Positions 1 through 6,451 are shown, counted from the first letter of the stretch. The stretch: DNA of 12,941 bases from JANWZL01 sp037445185 (GCA_037445185.1 JBBIKZ010000071.1:1-12941), one strand, 5' to 3'. Notes: generated from the sequence alone by a model not told the origin. Translations and numbers: made by a program.

Positions 1-114
1 ATCTTCGATTCATTCAGCATTCCAAGCCCCTTTCTCTTGACACGGTTTTACCCCAAACTCGTGTCCAGAAAAATCGGGGCCGGGGCAGCCAGCTCATGTC
101 CGACAGGCTGCTAG
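1..114 (+). mobile_element. End of an insertion sequence (distal end, partial copy)
   Basis: Positions 94-114 are the reverse complement of 12760-12780 with one mismatch (position 97). The latter sits at the start of an IS1182-type element at the other end of the window, so this stretch is read as the end of a second copy. Going inward from the repeat there is no match to the transposase start seen at 12825, so this should be the end distal to the transposase, with the copy oriented like the right-hand one. I see no recognisable transposase residues in 1-93. A plus-strand frame is open from 1 to the TAG inside the repeat (112-114), but I do not recognise its product. The outermost four bases, CTAG, are palindromic and could be target duplication rather than element. 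Confidence 0.6.
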
Positions 115-174
115 GGCGTTTGCCGGCGCAGCCTGCGGTGTGGCTATGGTTGGAGGACTGGGCAACTGTCGGGT

Positions 175-196
175 GTCGGGCTGAAGCCCGACCTAC
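175..196. repeat. REP-like hairpin repeat, copy 1
   Basis: A 22-bp unit whose arms GTCGGGCT and AGCCCGAC form an 8-bp stem around a 2-base loop, followed by CTAC. A second copy lies at 2630-2651 and differs at one base. Directly after this copy, the arm-like sequence GCCCGACCT recurs at 197-205. It lies between the IS end and the first glycosyltransferase. Such GTCGGGC-type hairpins are dispersed intergenic repeats in many high-GC proteobacterial genomes (general knowledge). No function is visible. Confidence 0.6.
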
Positions 197-287
197 GCCC
201 GACCTGTCGCCCAATTGACCGTGGCATGTGGGTAGCCGGCAGGGATACGACTACAAAGGTACCATCAATAGCTGATAGACCTGCGGA

Positions 288-1502
288 ATGAGCAGCGCAA
301 ACCAGCCGACGCGGCGTCCCGCGCGGGTCCTGATGTACACCGCCTACTTCGATCCGGAGTACAGCGGGGCGGCGCTGCAGGCCCTGACCCTGGCACGCGA
401 GCTGCGTCGCCGGGGACATCACGTCGAGTTCGTCACCAACCAGTGGGCAGGGCTCTCCGAGCGGGGCGAGGTGGAGGGTTTCCAGGTCTGGCGGCTGGAG
501 CCCGGGCGGCTGCGCAAGCATCGTGAATTACGCCTCTGGTACAACCTGGCCCGCCTGGTCTGGCAGCGCCGGCGCGATTTCGACATCCTGCACAGCCATG
601 GCGCCTATTACACCCACGCCTTCATCGGCCCGCTCGGACGAGTCGCCGGGCTCAAGACCCTGGTCAAGGCCAGCCTGGCCAACGACGACCTGCAGGACCT
701 CGACCGTCCCGTCATCGGCTGGCTGCACCGCCTCATGCTGCGCCGCATCGACGCCTGCGTGGCGATCAGCCAGGACCTGGCGCAGGAATTCCGCGCCGGC
801 GGCCTGGACCCGGCGCGCATCCATTATCTGCCCAACGGGGTGGACACCGTCCGCTTCCATCCCGTATCGGATGGCGAACGGGACGGCCTGCGCGCGCGGC
901 TCGGGCTGCCGGCGGAACGTCCCATCGCCCTTTATGTCGGCGTATTGGACGAGCGCAAGAACATCGTTTGGCTGGCCGAGCAATGGGTGGCCAAAGGGGG
1001 GTTGGGCACCGATGCCCTGCTCGTGGCCGTGGGTCCACAGAGCCGGGAGGACCCCGACGGGGTGCTGCGCGGTCGACTGGCGGCGCTGAGCCACGGCGCG
1101 CCGGAGTTGTTCCAGCTGCGGGATTTCACGCCCGACATCCTGCCCTGGTACCAGTGCGCGGACGCTCTGGTGCTGCCCTCCCTCAAGGAGGGGCTGCCCA
1201 ACGTGGTGCTGGAGGCCATGGCCTGCGGGCTGCCCTGCGTGGCGGCGCGGGCGTGCGGCAGCCGTGAGCTGATCGTGCAGGGACGCACGGGCTATACCTA
1301 TGAGCACGGCGATGCTCAGGATTTGGCACGGGTGCTCTCCCTGTGTCTCGGCCCAGAGGGACGTGACCTGGGCGCCGAGGCGCGCCGCTTGGTGGAGGCG
1401 CGCTATTCCATCCAGGCCATTGCCGACCGCTACGAGGAACTGTATGCCCGATTGTTGGGCACACAGGCCGCGTCACGAATTGCAAAACCGCCGAGAGCAT
1501 AG
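288..1502 (+). CDS. Glycosyltransferase family 4 (GT-B fold)
   Basis: A 404-residue cytosolic or membrane-associated glycosyltransferase expected to move a sugar from a nucleotide donor onto a growing surface glycan. The N-terminal domain starts with MYTAYFDPEYSGAALQAL (residues 16-33), the glycine/alanine-rich acceptor-side loop of GT4 enzymes. The C-terminal donor domain carries PNGVDTVRFHP, the GVLDERKN strand-loop with the conserved basic residues, and the E-x7-E signature in KEGLPNVVLEAMACG (E301 and E309). Length fits the family. The start at 288 has no strong ribosome site; an internal ATG at 333 would remove 15 residues and still keep the fold. It ends 9 bp before hddA, so the two are almost certainly co-transcribed. 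Donor and acceptor cannot be read from sequence; the neighbourhood makes a heptosyl or mannosyl transferase plausible, which is inference. Confidence 0.93.
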   Translation: MSSANQPTRRPARVLMYTAYFDPEYSGAALQALTLARELRRRGHHVEFVTNQWAGLSERGEVEGFQVWRLEPGRLRKHRELRLWYNLARLVWQRRRDFDILHSHGAYYTHAFIGPLGRVAGLKTLVKASLANDDLQDLDRPVIGWLHRLMLRRIDACVAISQDLAQEFRAGGLDPARIHYLPNGVDTVRFHPVSDGERDGLRARLGLPAERPIALYVGVLDERKNIVWLAEQWVAKGGLGTDALLVAVGPQSREDPDGVLRGRLAALSHGAPELFQLRDFTPDILPWYQCADALVLPSLKEGLPNVVLEAMACGLPCVAARACGSRELIVQGRTGYTYEHGDAQDLARVLSLCLGPEGRDLGAEARRLVEARYSIQAIADRYEELYARLLGTQAASRIAKPPRA

Positions 1503-1511
1503 GAGAGAGAG

Positions 1512-2540
1512 ATGATCATCCGTGCACGTGCACCGTTACGCCTGGGACTCGCCGGGGGCGGCACCGACGTCTCCCCATACTGCGACCGCTACGGCGGCCT
1601 GGTCTTGAACGCCACCATCGACAAATACGCCTACGCCATCCTGGAGCCCGAGACCGAGTGGTCCATGGTCCGCTTCGTCGCCGCCGACAAGCAGGAGAGC
1701 TGGCAGGGCAACGCCGCGCCCCATCTGCCATTGGACGGCCGGCTGGACCTGCACAAAGGGGTGTACAACCGCATCGTGCGCGACTTCAACGGCGGTCGTC
1801 CCCTGCCGCTTAAGCTCACCACGCACACCGACGCCCCGCCCGGCTCCGGCCTGGGTTCCTCCTCCACCCTGGTGGTGGCCATGATCAAGGCCTTCGTCGA
1901 GTGGCTCAACCTCCCACTCGGCGAGTACGACATCGCCCGGCTCGCCTATGACATCGAGCGCAAGGACGTGGGCCTGTCGGGCGGGCGCCAGGACCAGTAC
2001 GCCGCCACCTTCGGCGGCTTCAACTTCATGGAGTTCCACCCGGAGGAACGGGTGGTGGTGAACCCGCTGCGCATCAAGAACTGGATCATGTCCGAGCTGG
2101 AGGCCTCGCTGCTGCTGTTCTTCGGCGGCGTCTCCAGAGATTCCGCGCGCATCATCGACGAGCAGGCGCGCAATGTCGCCCAGCAGGACCAGGCCGCCAT
2201 CGAGGCCACCCACGCCCTCAAGCAGGAGGCCATCAGCATGAAGGAAAGCCTGCTCAAAGGGGACTTCGACGGCCTGGTGGCCTCCATGCAGGCCGGCTGG
2301 GAGGCCAAGAAGCGCATGGCGGCGAGCATCTCCAACCCGCAGATCGAGGAGACCTACGCGCTCGCGCGCGGGGCCGGCATGCGCGCCGGCAAGATCTCCG
2401 GCGCCGGCGGCGGCGGCTTCATGATGCTGCTGGTGGACCCCGCCCGGCGCATGGACGTGATCCGCGCCCTCGCCGGCCGCGGCCAGATCTACAACTGCCA
2501 CTTCACGGAAATCGGGACACAGGGATGGAAGATCTACTGA
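1512..2540 (+). CDS. hddA: D-glycero-alpha-D-manno-heptose 7-phosphate kinase
   Basis: A 342-residue GHMP-family kinase that phosphorylates heptose 7-phosphate at C1 to the alpha-1,7-bisphosphate, the step that commits to the GDP-heptose branch rather than the ADP-heptose branch used for LPS core. The N-terminus APLRLGLAGGGTDVSPYCD (residues 7-25) is typical of HddA. The ATP-binding GHMP motif 2 is PPGSGLGSSST (109-119). Motif 3 is KISGAGGGGFMMLL (about 294-307). Full length, no breaks. The gene follows the GT4 gene by 9 bp; its Shine-Dalgarno region AGGAGAGAGAG runs straight into the ATG and includes a (GA)5 run. A terminator-like hairpin lies about 48 bp after the stop. The other pathway genes gmhA, hddC and gmhB are downstream, which supports the assignment over other GHMP sugar kinases. 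Confidence 0.93.
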   Translation: MIIRARAPLRLGLAGGGTDVSPYCDRYGGLVLNATIDKYAYAILEPETEWSMVRFVAADKQESWQGNAAPHLPLDGRLDLHKGVYNRIVRDFNGGRPLPLKLTTHTDAPPGSGLGSSSTLVVAMIKAFVEWLNLPLGEYDIARLAYDIERKDVGLSGGRQDQYAATFGGFNFMEFHPEERVVVNPLRIKNWIMSELEASLLLFFGGVSRDSARIIDEQARNVAQQDQAAIEATHALKQEAISMKESLLKGDFDGLVASMQAGWEAKKRMAASISNPQIEETYALARGAGMRAGKISGAGGGGFMMLLVDPARRMDVIRALAGRGQIYNCHFTEIGTQGWKIY

Positions 2541-2587
2541 TCCGCGACCACATGGAGATCGGCGCCAGACGGCATGACGAAGCGTTG

Positions 2588-2616
2588 GTCGGCCTTCCGG
2601 CCGGCGGGTTGTCTTT
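2588..2616 (+). terminator. Putative rho-independent terminator after hddA
   Basis: GTCGGCC (2588-2594) pairs with GGCCGGC (2599-2605) over 7 bp including one G-T wobble, with a TTCC loop, followed by GGGTTGTCTTT. The T-tract is imperfect. It lies 47 bp after the hddA stop, between hddA and the oppositely oriented toxin gene, where a terminator is expected. If real, it separates hddA from gmhA transcriptionally. Confidence 0.4.
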
Positions 2617-2629
2617 GCGATTGTCGGTG

Positions 2630-2651
2630 GTCGGGCTGACGCCCGACCTAC
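2630..2651. repeat. REP-like hairpin repeat, copy 2
   Basis: Matches 175-196 at 21 of 22 positions; the change (A to C in the loop region) shortens the stem to 7 bp (GTCGGGC/GCCCGAC) with a TGAC loop. It is intergenic, between two convergent genes. Both copies keep the trailing CTAC, so the repeat unit is longer than the hairpin itself. Confidence 0.6.
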
Positions 2652-2656
2652 TGGCC

Positions 2657-2680
2657 GATCTACAGGTTGACCTGTGGATC
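2657..2680. repeat. 24-bp imperfect palindrome downstream of the toxin gene
   Basis: GATC, one unpaired base, then ACAGGT (2662-2667), a TG centre, ACCTGT (2670-2675), one unpaired base and GATC again (2677-2680). Ten of 11 arm positions pair. It starts six bases after the REP-like repeat and 42 bases beyond the toxin stop. It may be the transcription stop of the toxin unit (no T-tract is seen) or a protein-binding site; the sequence does not decide. Confidence 0.45.
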
Positions 2681-2721
2681 GATGGTCACCCGGGCTGATC
2701 CCTTTCGGTCGGCGTCGCCGG

Positions 2722-3120
2722 TTACCATGCGCTTTTCACATGCGGATAGGCGAGAAGCTTCTCGTCGCGCGTGACCAGGGTGGCTCCCATGGCCATGGTT
2801 GTGGCAACGATGATGCGGTCCGCGGGATCGTGGTGCAACGGCGCCGGAAGATTGACTGACTTGATGGCTATCGCGTTGGTGATGGGAACGAAATTGAAAA
2901 AGGGCAGGGACTCCGAATGCGCAACCCAATCCTCGATCGCCATCGTCAATGCCAGCCGGCCACGGTCGACCAGCATGGTCACCTCCCAGACGCTGATGCA
3001 GGAGATATGGACAGACGCCTCCTCGACCGCCTGCTCGATGAGCCCACGCGCCTTAGCCGAGAGCAGCTCTGGATCGCTTACCCACCAGATCCAGGCATGG
3101 GTGTCGAGGACGACGATCAT
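2722..3120 (-). CDS. PIN-domain toxin (VapC-like ribonuclease)
   Basis: A 132-residue PIN-domain protein expected to act as a magnesium-dependent endoribonuclease toxin, held inactive by the antitoxin encoded just upstream. Acidic active-site residues are visible: D6 in VLDTHAW, E46 in ISVWEV, D98 and D101 in HHDPADRIIVAT, and D119 in VTRDEKL. This matches the type in which the motif HxDPxDR is followed by TRD. I chose the ATG at 3120 because it overlaps the antitoxin stop as ATGA and gives the canonical MIVVLDTHAW start; an upstream start at 3135 adds five residues with no family support. The gene is opposite in direction to hddA and gmhA and sits between them. It appears intact. Confidence 0.9.
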   Translation of the reverse strand: MIVVLDTHAWIWWVSDPELLSAKARGLIEQAVEEASVHISCISVWEVTMLVDRGRLALTMAIEDWVAHSESLPFFNFVPITNAIAIKSVNLPAPLHHDPADRIIVATTMAMGATLVTRDEKLLAYPHVKSAW

Positions 3121-3350
3121 CGCAGGGCATCCCATGCCTCCGCAGCCACCGGCTCGGTGGGCGCCTCGTAATGCAGCACGGATTTGCGCAAGACCTTGAG
3201 CGCGGTCTTCTCTCCAGGGACATAGGGGGTGATCTTGACGACAGGACGACCGTGATCGGTGATGGTCAGCTCGATGCCTGTCTCCTCCACGAGACGGAAA
3301 TATTCCAGGGCCTTGGGCTTGAAACTCGACTTGGAAATGACCTTTTCCAT
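3117..3350 (-). CDS. Phd/YefM-family antitoxin
   Basis: A 77-residue type II antitoxin. The N-terminal half (MEKVISKSSFKPKALEYF, then ELTITDHGRPVVKITPY) is the Phd/YefM DNA-binding fold, which binds the operator of its own promoter. The C-terminal tail (about residues 50-77) should wrap around and neutralise the PIN toxin. Its stop overlaps the toxin ATG by the ATGA arrangement, giving translational coupling and the usual antitoxin-first order. A good promoter with repeated TGGTCA boxes lies directly upstream (3373-3407), consistent with autorepression. Pairing of a Phd/YefM antitoxin with a PIN toxin is a known combination. Intact. Confidence 0.9.
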   Translation of the reverse strand: MEKVISKSSFKPKALEYFRLVEETGIELTITDHGRPVVKITPYVPGEKTALKVLRKSVLHYEAPTEPVAAEAWDALR

Positions 3351-3372
3351 GCTGCGCTCGATAACCAGGACA

Positions 3373-3407
3373 TGGTCACATTATCGTGGTCATTATTCAG
3401 CCGTCAA
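3373..3407 (-). promoter_or_regulatory. Promoter and candidate operator of the antitoxin-toxin pair
   Basis: On the minus strand TTGACG (complement of 3402-3407) and GATAAT (complement of 3380-3385) are separated by 16 bp, each with one mismatch to the sigma-70 consensus. They lie about 30 bp upstream of the antitoxin ATG. Direct repeats TGGTCA at 3373-3378 and 3387-3392 (14 bp apart, both followed by an ATTATT-like stretch) overlap the -10 region, where a Phd-type repressor would bind. The operator role is inferred. Confidence 0.5.
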
Positions 3408-3538
3408 CCGGAGCGGGGGACAACGCTGCCTTGCGCAGCGGTCGCACCAGGAGGAAAAACCGCTGACCGATCCGTTCCATCCAGCCAGCCCAGCTTCAGA
3501 ATGTACAACCGCCACGACACGGATATAGGGACAACACC

Positions 3539-4132
3539 ATGGAAGACCCGATGACCGAGGCCATCGCAGCGCAGCTGCGCGAGACGGCCGACAACCTGCA
3601 GGCCATGAGCGAGAACGCGCCCTTGCACGCCAAGCTGGCGCAGGTGGCGCAGGCCTGCATCACGGCGCTCAGGCGCGGCAACAAGATCCTCTTCGCCGGC
3701 AACGGCGGCAGCGCGGCCGATGCCCAGCACCTGGCCGGCGAGCTGGTCTCGCGCTTCAACTACGACCGGCCGGGGCTGCCCGCCATCGCGCTCACCACCG
3801 ATACCTCGGTGCTCACCGCCATCGGCAACGATTACGGCTACGAACACCTGTTCGCCCGCCAGATCGAGGCCGTGGGGATGGCTGGCGACGTCTTCATCGG
3901 CATCTCCACCTCGGGGCGCTCGCCCAACGTGCTCAACGCCCTGCGCCGGGCGCGCGAGAAAGGGCTGGTCACCGTGGGCTTCACCGGTCGTAGTGGAGGG
4001 GAGATGCCGACGCTTTGCGACCATTGTCTGCACGTGCCGGCGGATGCCACCCCCCGCATCCAGGAGGGGCACATCAGCCTGGGACATACCCTGTGCTGGC
4101 TCATCGAGCGGGCACTGTTTCCCAAACCTTGA
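3539..4132 (+). CDS. gmhA: Sedoheptulose 7-phosphate isomerase
   Basis: A 197-residue SIS-domain enzyme, normally a cytosolic tetramer, converting sedoheptulose 7-phosphate to D-glycero-D-manno-heptose 7-phosphate, the first step of heptose nucleotide synthesis. FAGNGGSAADAQHLAGELVSRF (52-73) is the GmhA signature and contains E68, which lines up with the catalytic glutamate of E. coli GmhA. ISTSGRSPNVLNAL is the phosphate-binding SIS loop. The C-terminal IQEGHISLGHTLCW supplies the second catalytic residue, H183. Length is standard. The start at 3539 follows AGGGA; a second in-frame ATG lies at 3551. The product serves HddA here, and could also feed the ADP-heptose core pathway if this is the only copy in the genome. 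Confidence 0.95.
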   Translation: MEDPMTEAIAAQLRETADNLQAMSENAPLHAKLAQVAQACITALRRGNKILFAGNGGSAADAQHLAGELVSRFNYDRPGLPAIALTTDTSVLTAIGNDYGYEHLFARQIEAVGMAGDVFIGISTSGRSPNVLNALRRAREKGLVTVGFTGRSGGEMPTLCDHCLHVPADATPRIQEGHISLGHTLCWLIERALFPKP

Positions 4133-4237
4133 GCCGTGCGTCGGCTTGGGCGATGCAGGGCATGTCGGCCTCTGCGGGAAGGGTTTGCCGATGAAGCCCG
4201 GCTATACTAGATCACCCCATATAGACGGGATTCAGCC

Positions 4238-4729
4238 TTGTTGCGCGAAACCTTCGCTCACCTCACCGAACGGATCGAAGCGGAGACGCACCGCCTCTAC
4301 GGCGAGCGGCTGGTGTCGCTGGCGCTGTTCGGATCGGTGGCCCGCGGCCGCATGGGACCTGATTCGGACATCGACCTGCTCATCGTCGCCGACCCCCTGC
4401 CTGCCGGGCGCATGGCACGGGTGCGGGAGTTCGATGCGGTGGAGGCAGCCCTGGCCGCAGACCTCGAGGCGGCTGCCCGGGCGGGGGTGCACACCTATCT
4501 CTCCCCCGTCTTCAAGACCAGGGCCGAGGTGGATTGGGGCAGCCCCCTCTTTCTGGACATGACCCTGGATGCGCGTCTCCTGTATGACCGGGACAGTTTT
4601 TTCGCCCGCCGTCTGGACGCATTGCGTGCCCGCCTGCAGGCCCTGGGCAGCCAGCGCAAACAGCTGGGCGGTGGCTACTACTGGGTACTCAAACCGGATT
4701 GGCAGCCGGGCGAGGAGATCCGCCTTTGA
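4238..4729 (+). CDS. Minimal nucleotidyltransferase (MNT family), HEPN partner
   Basis: A 163-residue protein of the DNA polymerase beta-like minimal nucleotidyltransferase superfamily. The active-site signature GSVARGRMGPDSDIDLLIV fits GS-x10-DxD exactly (G32-S33, D44, D46). In the studied MntA/HepT systems such a protein is the antitoxin that adds AMP to the HEPN ribonuclease; applying that role here is inference from the pairing. The start is a TTG at 4238, supported by GACGGGA seven bases upstream (4224-4230); there is no ATG near the beginning of the domain. A TATACT hexamer at 4203-4208 could be a -10 site, but no convincing -35 is seen. The stop overlaps the TTG start of the HEPN gene. 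It sits between gmhA and hddC with no evident metabolic link to them. Confidence 0.85.
   Translation: MLRETFAHLTERIEAETHRLYGERLVSLALFGSVARGRMGPDSDIDLLIVADPLPAGRMARVREFDAVEAALAADLEAAARAGVHTYLSPVFKTRAEVDWGSPLFLDMTLDARLLYDRDSFFARRLDALRARLQALGSQRKQLGGGYYWVLKPDWQPGEEIRL
4712..4728 (+). promoter_or_regulatory. Ribosome binding site that decides the HEPN gene start
   Basis: GAGGAG at 4712-4717 lies 8 bases before a TTG at 4726-4728. That TTG overlaps the TGA stop (4727-4729) of the nucleotidyltransferase gene. The pairing of a strong site with a stop-start overlap favours 4726 over the in-frame TTG at 4699, which has no such site and would overlap the upstream gene by 31 bases. Confidence 0.65.
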
Positions 4730-5142
4730 CCGCGAACGAACTGGCGCGCAGCTATCTGCAGAAGGCCACCGTGCGCCTGGAGATGCTCTCCTTCCTGCAC
4801 GCGCGCGGCGCCTGGTCTGATGTGGTGCGGGAGGCGCAGGAAATGGTGGAGTTGGCCCTCAAGGCCATGCTCAGGCAGGCGGGTCTCGATCCGCCCAAAT
4901 GGCATGACGTGGGCCCCATCCTCCTGGAGGAGGCACAGTTGTTTGCCCAGGTGCCGCAGACAGACCTGGAGCGTCTGGCCGCCATCTCCAAACGCCTGCG
5001 CAAGGAGCGCGAATTCGCCTTCTACGGCGACATCGATTTCATCCCGACCAGGGAATACGACAGCGCGGATTCGGAGCAAGCCATCACCGACGCCGCCTTC
5101 GTCCTGTCGACCGCCCGTGGCTTCATCGAGGGCTCGACCTGA
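4726..5142 (+). CDS. HEPN-domain protein, partner of the nucleotidyltransferase
   Basis: A 138-residue, mostly helical HEPN-domain protein. The core matches the family: SFLHARGAWSDVVREAQEMV, then ELALKAMLRQAGLDPPKWHD with its conserved lysine and histidine, then LRKEREFAFYGD and a C-terminal helix ending ARGFIE. HEPN proteins next to minimal nucleotidyltransferases are usually RNases or former RNases in toxin-antitoxin modules. The catalytic R-x4-6-H motif of HepT-type toxins is not visible here; the nearest arginine to the conserved histidine is nine residues away. It therefore looks like the COG2250-type HEPN group, where catalysis is less clear. It is translationally coupled to the nucleotidyltransferase, and its stop is 11 bp before hddC, so it is probably transcribed with the heptose genes. 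Confidence 0.82.
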   Translation: MTANELARSYLQKATVRLEMLSFLHARGAWSDVVREAQEMVELALKAMLRQAGLDPPKWHDVGPILLEEAQLFAQVPQTDLERLAAISKRLRKEREFAFYGDIDFIPTREYDSADSEQAITDAAFVLSTARGFIEGST

Positions 5143-5153
5143 CGGGCGAGGAC

Positions 5154-5882
5154 ATGCAGCCAGCGACCTCGACGCTCCAGGCCATCATCCTCGCCGGCGG
5201 CCTGGGTACGCGGCTCAGAAGCGTGGTGCCGGATTTGCCGAAACCCATGGCCCCCGTGGCCGGCCGGCCGTTCCTGGCCCACGTCCTCGATGCCCTGGCC
5301 GGGGCCGGTTTTACGTCCGCTGTGCTGGCGGTGGGCTACCGTCACGAGGTCATCCAGGCCTACTTCGGTGACGACTATCGCGGTCTGGCCCTGCGCTATT
5401 CGGTGGAGACGAGCCCGCTGGGCACGGGTGGCGCCCTGCGGTTTGCGCTGGAACAGGGGGAGGCCGATCCCGTCTTCGTCGTGAACGGCGACACCTGGCT
5501 CGAGCTGGACTATCGGGCCATGCTCTCGGCACACCAGGAGGCCGGTGTCGCCCTCAGCGTGGCCGTGTGCGAGGTGCCCGACGTGGCCCGCTACGGCAGC
5601 CTCGAGGTGGTGGACGGCCGCATCCATCGCTTCCTGGAGAAAGGCGCGAGCGGGCCCGGTCTCATCAACGCCGGCACCTATCTCGTCGCCGCCGAGCTCC
5701 TCCGGCGCATCCACCCCGGCCGGCCCCATTCCTTCGAGCAGGAACTGCTCATGCCCCTGGTCTCCGAGCTCCGCCCCCTGGCCTTCGTCACGCGGGGCAC
5801 GTTCATCGACATCGGCGTACCCGAAGACTACGCCCGCGCCCAGACGCTGTTCGCCGCAGCGGGACGCGCGCCGGCGTCATGA
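5154..5882 (+). CDS. hddC: D-glycero-alpha-D-manno-heptose 1-phosphate guanylyltransferase
   Basis: A 242-residue sugar-1-phosphate nucleotidyltransferase expected to make GDP-D-glycero-alpha-D-manno-heptose from heptose 1-phosphate and GTP, the last step of the pathway. The N-terminal signature LAGGLGTRLRSVVPDLPKPM (residues 13-32) carries the nucleotide-binding loop with R20 and K30. SPLGTGGAL follows, and VVNGDTW (D113) is the metal and sugar-phosphate site. It lacks the long C-terminal domain of mannose-1-phosphate guanylyltransferases, as HddC does. By sequence alone it could transfer other nucleotides; hddA, gmhA and gmhB in the same locus make HddC the best call. A GGGCGAGG stretch precedes the ATG. 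The stop overlaps the gmhB start (ATGA). Confidence 0.9.
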   Translation: MQPATSTLQAIILAGGLGTRLRSVVPDLPKPMAPVAGRPFLAHVLDALAGAGFTSAVLAVGYRHEVIQAYFGDDYRGLALRYSVETSPLGTGGALRFALEQGEADPVFVVNGDTWLELDYRAMLSAHQEAGVALSVAVCEVPDVARYGSLEVVDGRIHRFLEKGASGPGLINAGTYLVAAELLRRIHPGRPHSFEQELLMPLVSELRPLAFVTRGTFIDIGVPEDYARAQTLFAAAGRAPAS

Positions 5883-6451
5883 AGGACGGGCTGCGCCGCG
5901 CCCTGTTCCTGGACCGGGACGGGGTGATCAACGTGGAGCGGAACTATGTCCACCGCATGGAGGACTTCGAATTCGTCCCCGGCATCTTCGAACTGTGCGC
6001 TGCGGCGCAGGACCTCGGTTTCCTGCTGGTGGTCGTCACCAACCAGGCCGGCATCGGCCGCGGCTACTACACCGAGACCGACTTTCAGCGCCTGACCGAC
6101 TGGATGCTGGGCGAGTTTCGCGCCCGCGGCATCGACATCGCCCGCGTCTATCACTGCCCCTATCACCCCACCGCCGGGGTCGGCGAATATAGGCGCGACT
6201 CCTATGACCGCAAGCCCAACCCCGGCATGATCCTCAAGGCGCAGCGCGATCTCGGGCTCGACCTCACGCAAAGCGTGTTGATCGGCGACAAGGACTCCGA
6301 CATCGAGGCGGGGCGGGCGGCGGGGGTGGGGCACATGGTGCAGCTGATCGCTGCCCTCCCTGACAGAGATGATGCCTTCAGCAAAGACACACAGGTGGTG
6401 GTGGACCTGGAGGCTGCGCGACTGTGGTTGGTGCGGACATTCACCAAGTGA
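5879..6451 (+). CDS. gmhB: D-glycero-D-manno-heptose 1,7-bisphosphate 7-phosphatase
   Basis: A 190-residue HAD-superfamily phosphatase that removes the C7 phosphate from heptose 1,7-bisphosphate. HAD motif I is FLDRDGVINVE (nucleophile D12, acid/base D14). Motif II is TNQAGIGRG (54-62). Motif III lysine is in DRKPNPGM (K112). Motif IV is GDKDSDIEAG. The start at 5879 overlaps the hddC stop as ATGA; a longer reading frame upstream lies inside hddC and is spurious. Compared with E. coli GmhB, the zinc loop is degenerate: CPYHP keeps C93 but has Y95 where the ligand histidine is expected, and both cysteines before RKP are replaced (SYDRKP). Pathway context suggests the alpha-anomer as substrate. 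It is the last intact gene of this direction. Confidence 0.93.
   Translation: MKDGLRRALFLDRDGVINVERNYVHRMEDFEFVPGIFELCAAAQDLGFLLVVVTNQAGIGRGYYTETDFQRLTDWMLGEFRARGIDIARVYHCPYHPTAGVGEYRRDSYDRKPNPGMILKAQRDLGLDLTQSVLIGDKDSDIEAGRAAGVGHMVQLIAALPDRDDAFSKDTQVVVDLEAARLWLVRTFTK

Noticed and set aside
1..111. Plus-strand open frame at the left edge as a transposase C-terminus
   Set aside because: The frame is open up to a TAG in the inverted repeat, but its residues match nothing I recognise and a second frame is also open, so I did not call it a gene.
1503..1512. (GA)5 run between the GT4 stop and the hddA start as a phase-variable switch
   Set aside because: Five units is short and the run doubles as a normal Shine-Dalgarno; no evidence of length variation in a single sequence.
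1536..2501. 321-codon open frame antisense to hddA, and a 259-codon frame antisense to the first GT4 (528-1307)
   Set aside because: Both are Gly/Ala/His/Arg-rich translations of the opposite strand of well-supported genes, a common artefact at high GC; no family motif seen.
4180..4208. Promoter directly upstream of the nucleotidyltransferase gene
   Set aside because: TATACT is a fair -10, but no -35-like hexamer lies at 16-18 bp, so it is too weak to list.
4699..4725. Earlier TTG start for the HEPN gene
   Set aside because: No ribosome site precedes it and it overlaps the upstream gene; TTG at 4726 has GAGGAG at the right distance and the usual stop-start overlap.
5567..5878. Long upstream extension of gmhB in the same frame
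   Set aside because: Arg/His/Pro-rich shadow of hddC; the phosphatase begins at the ATGA overlap at 5879.
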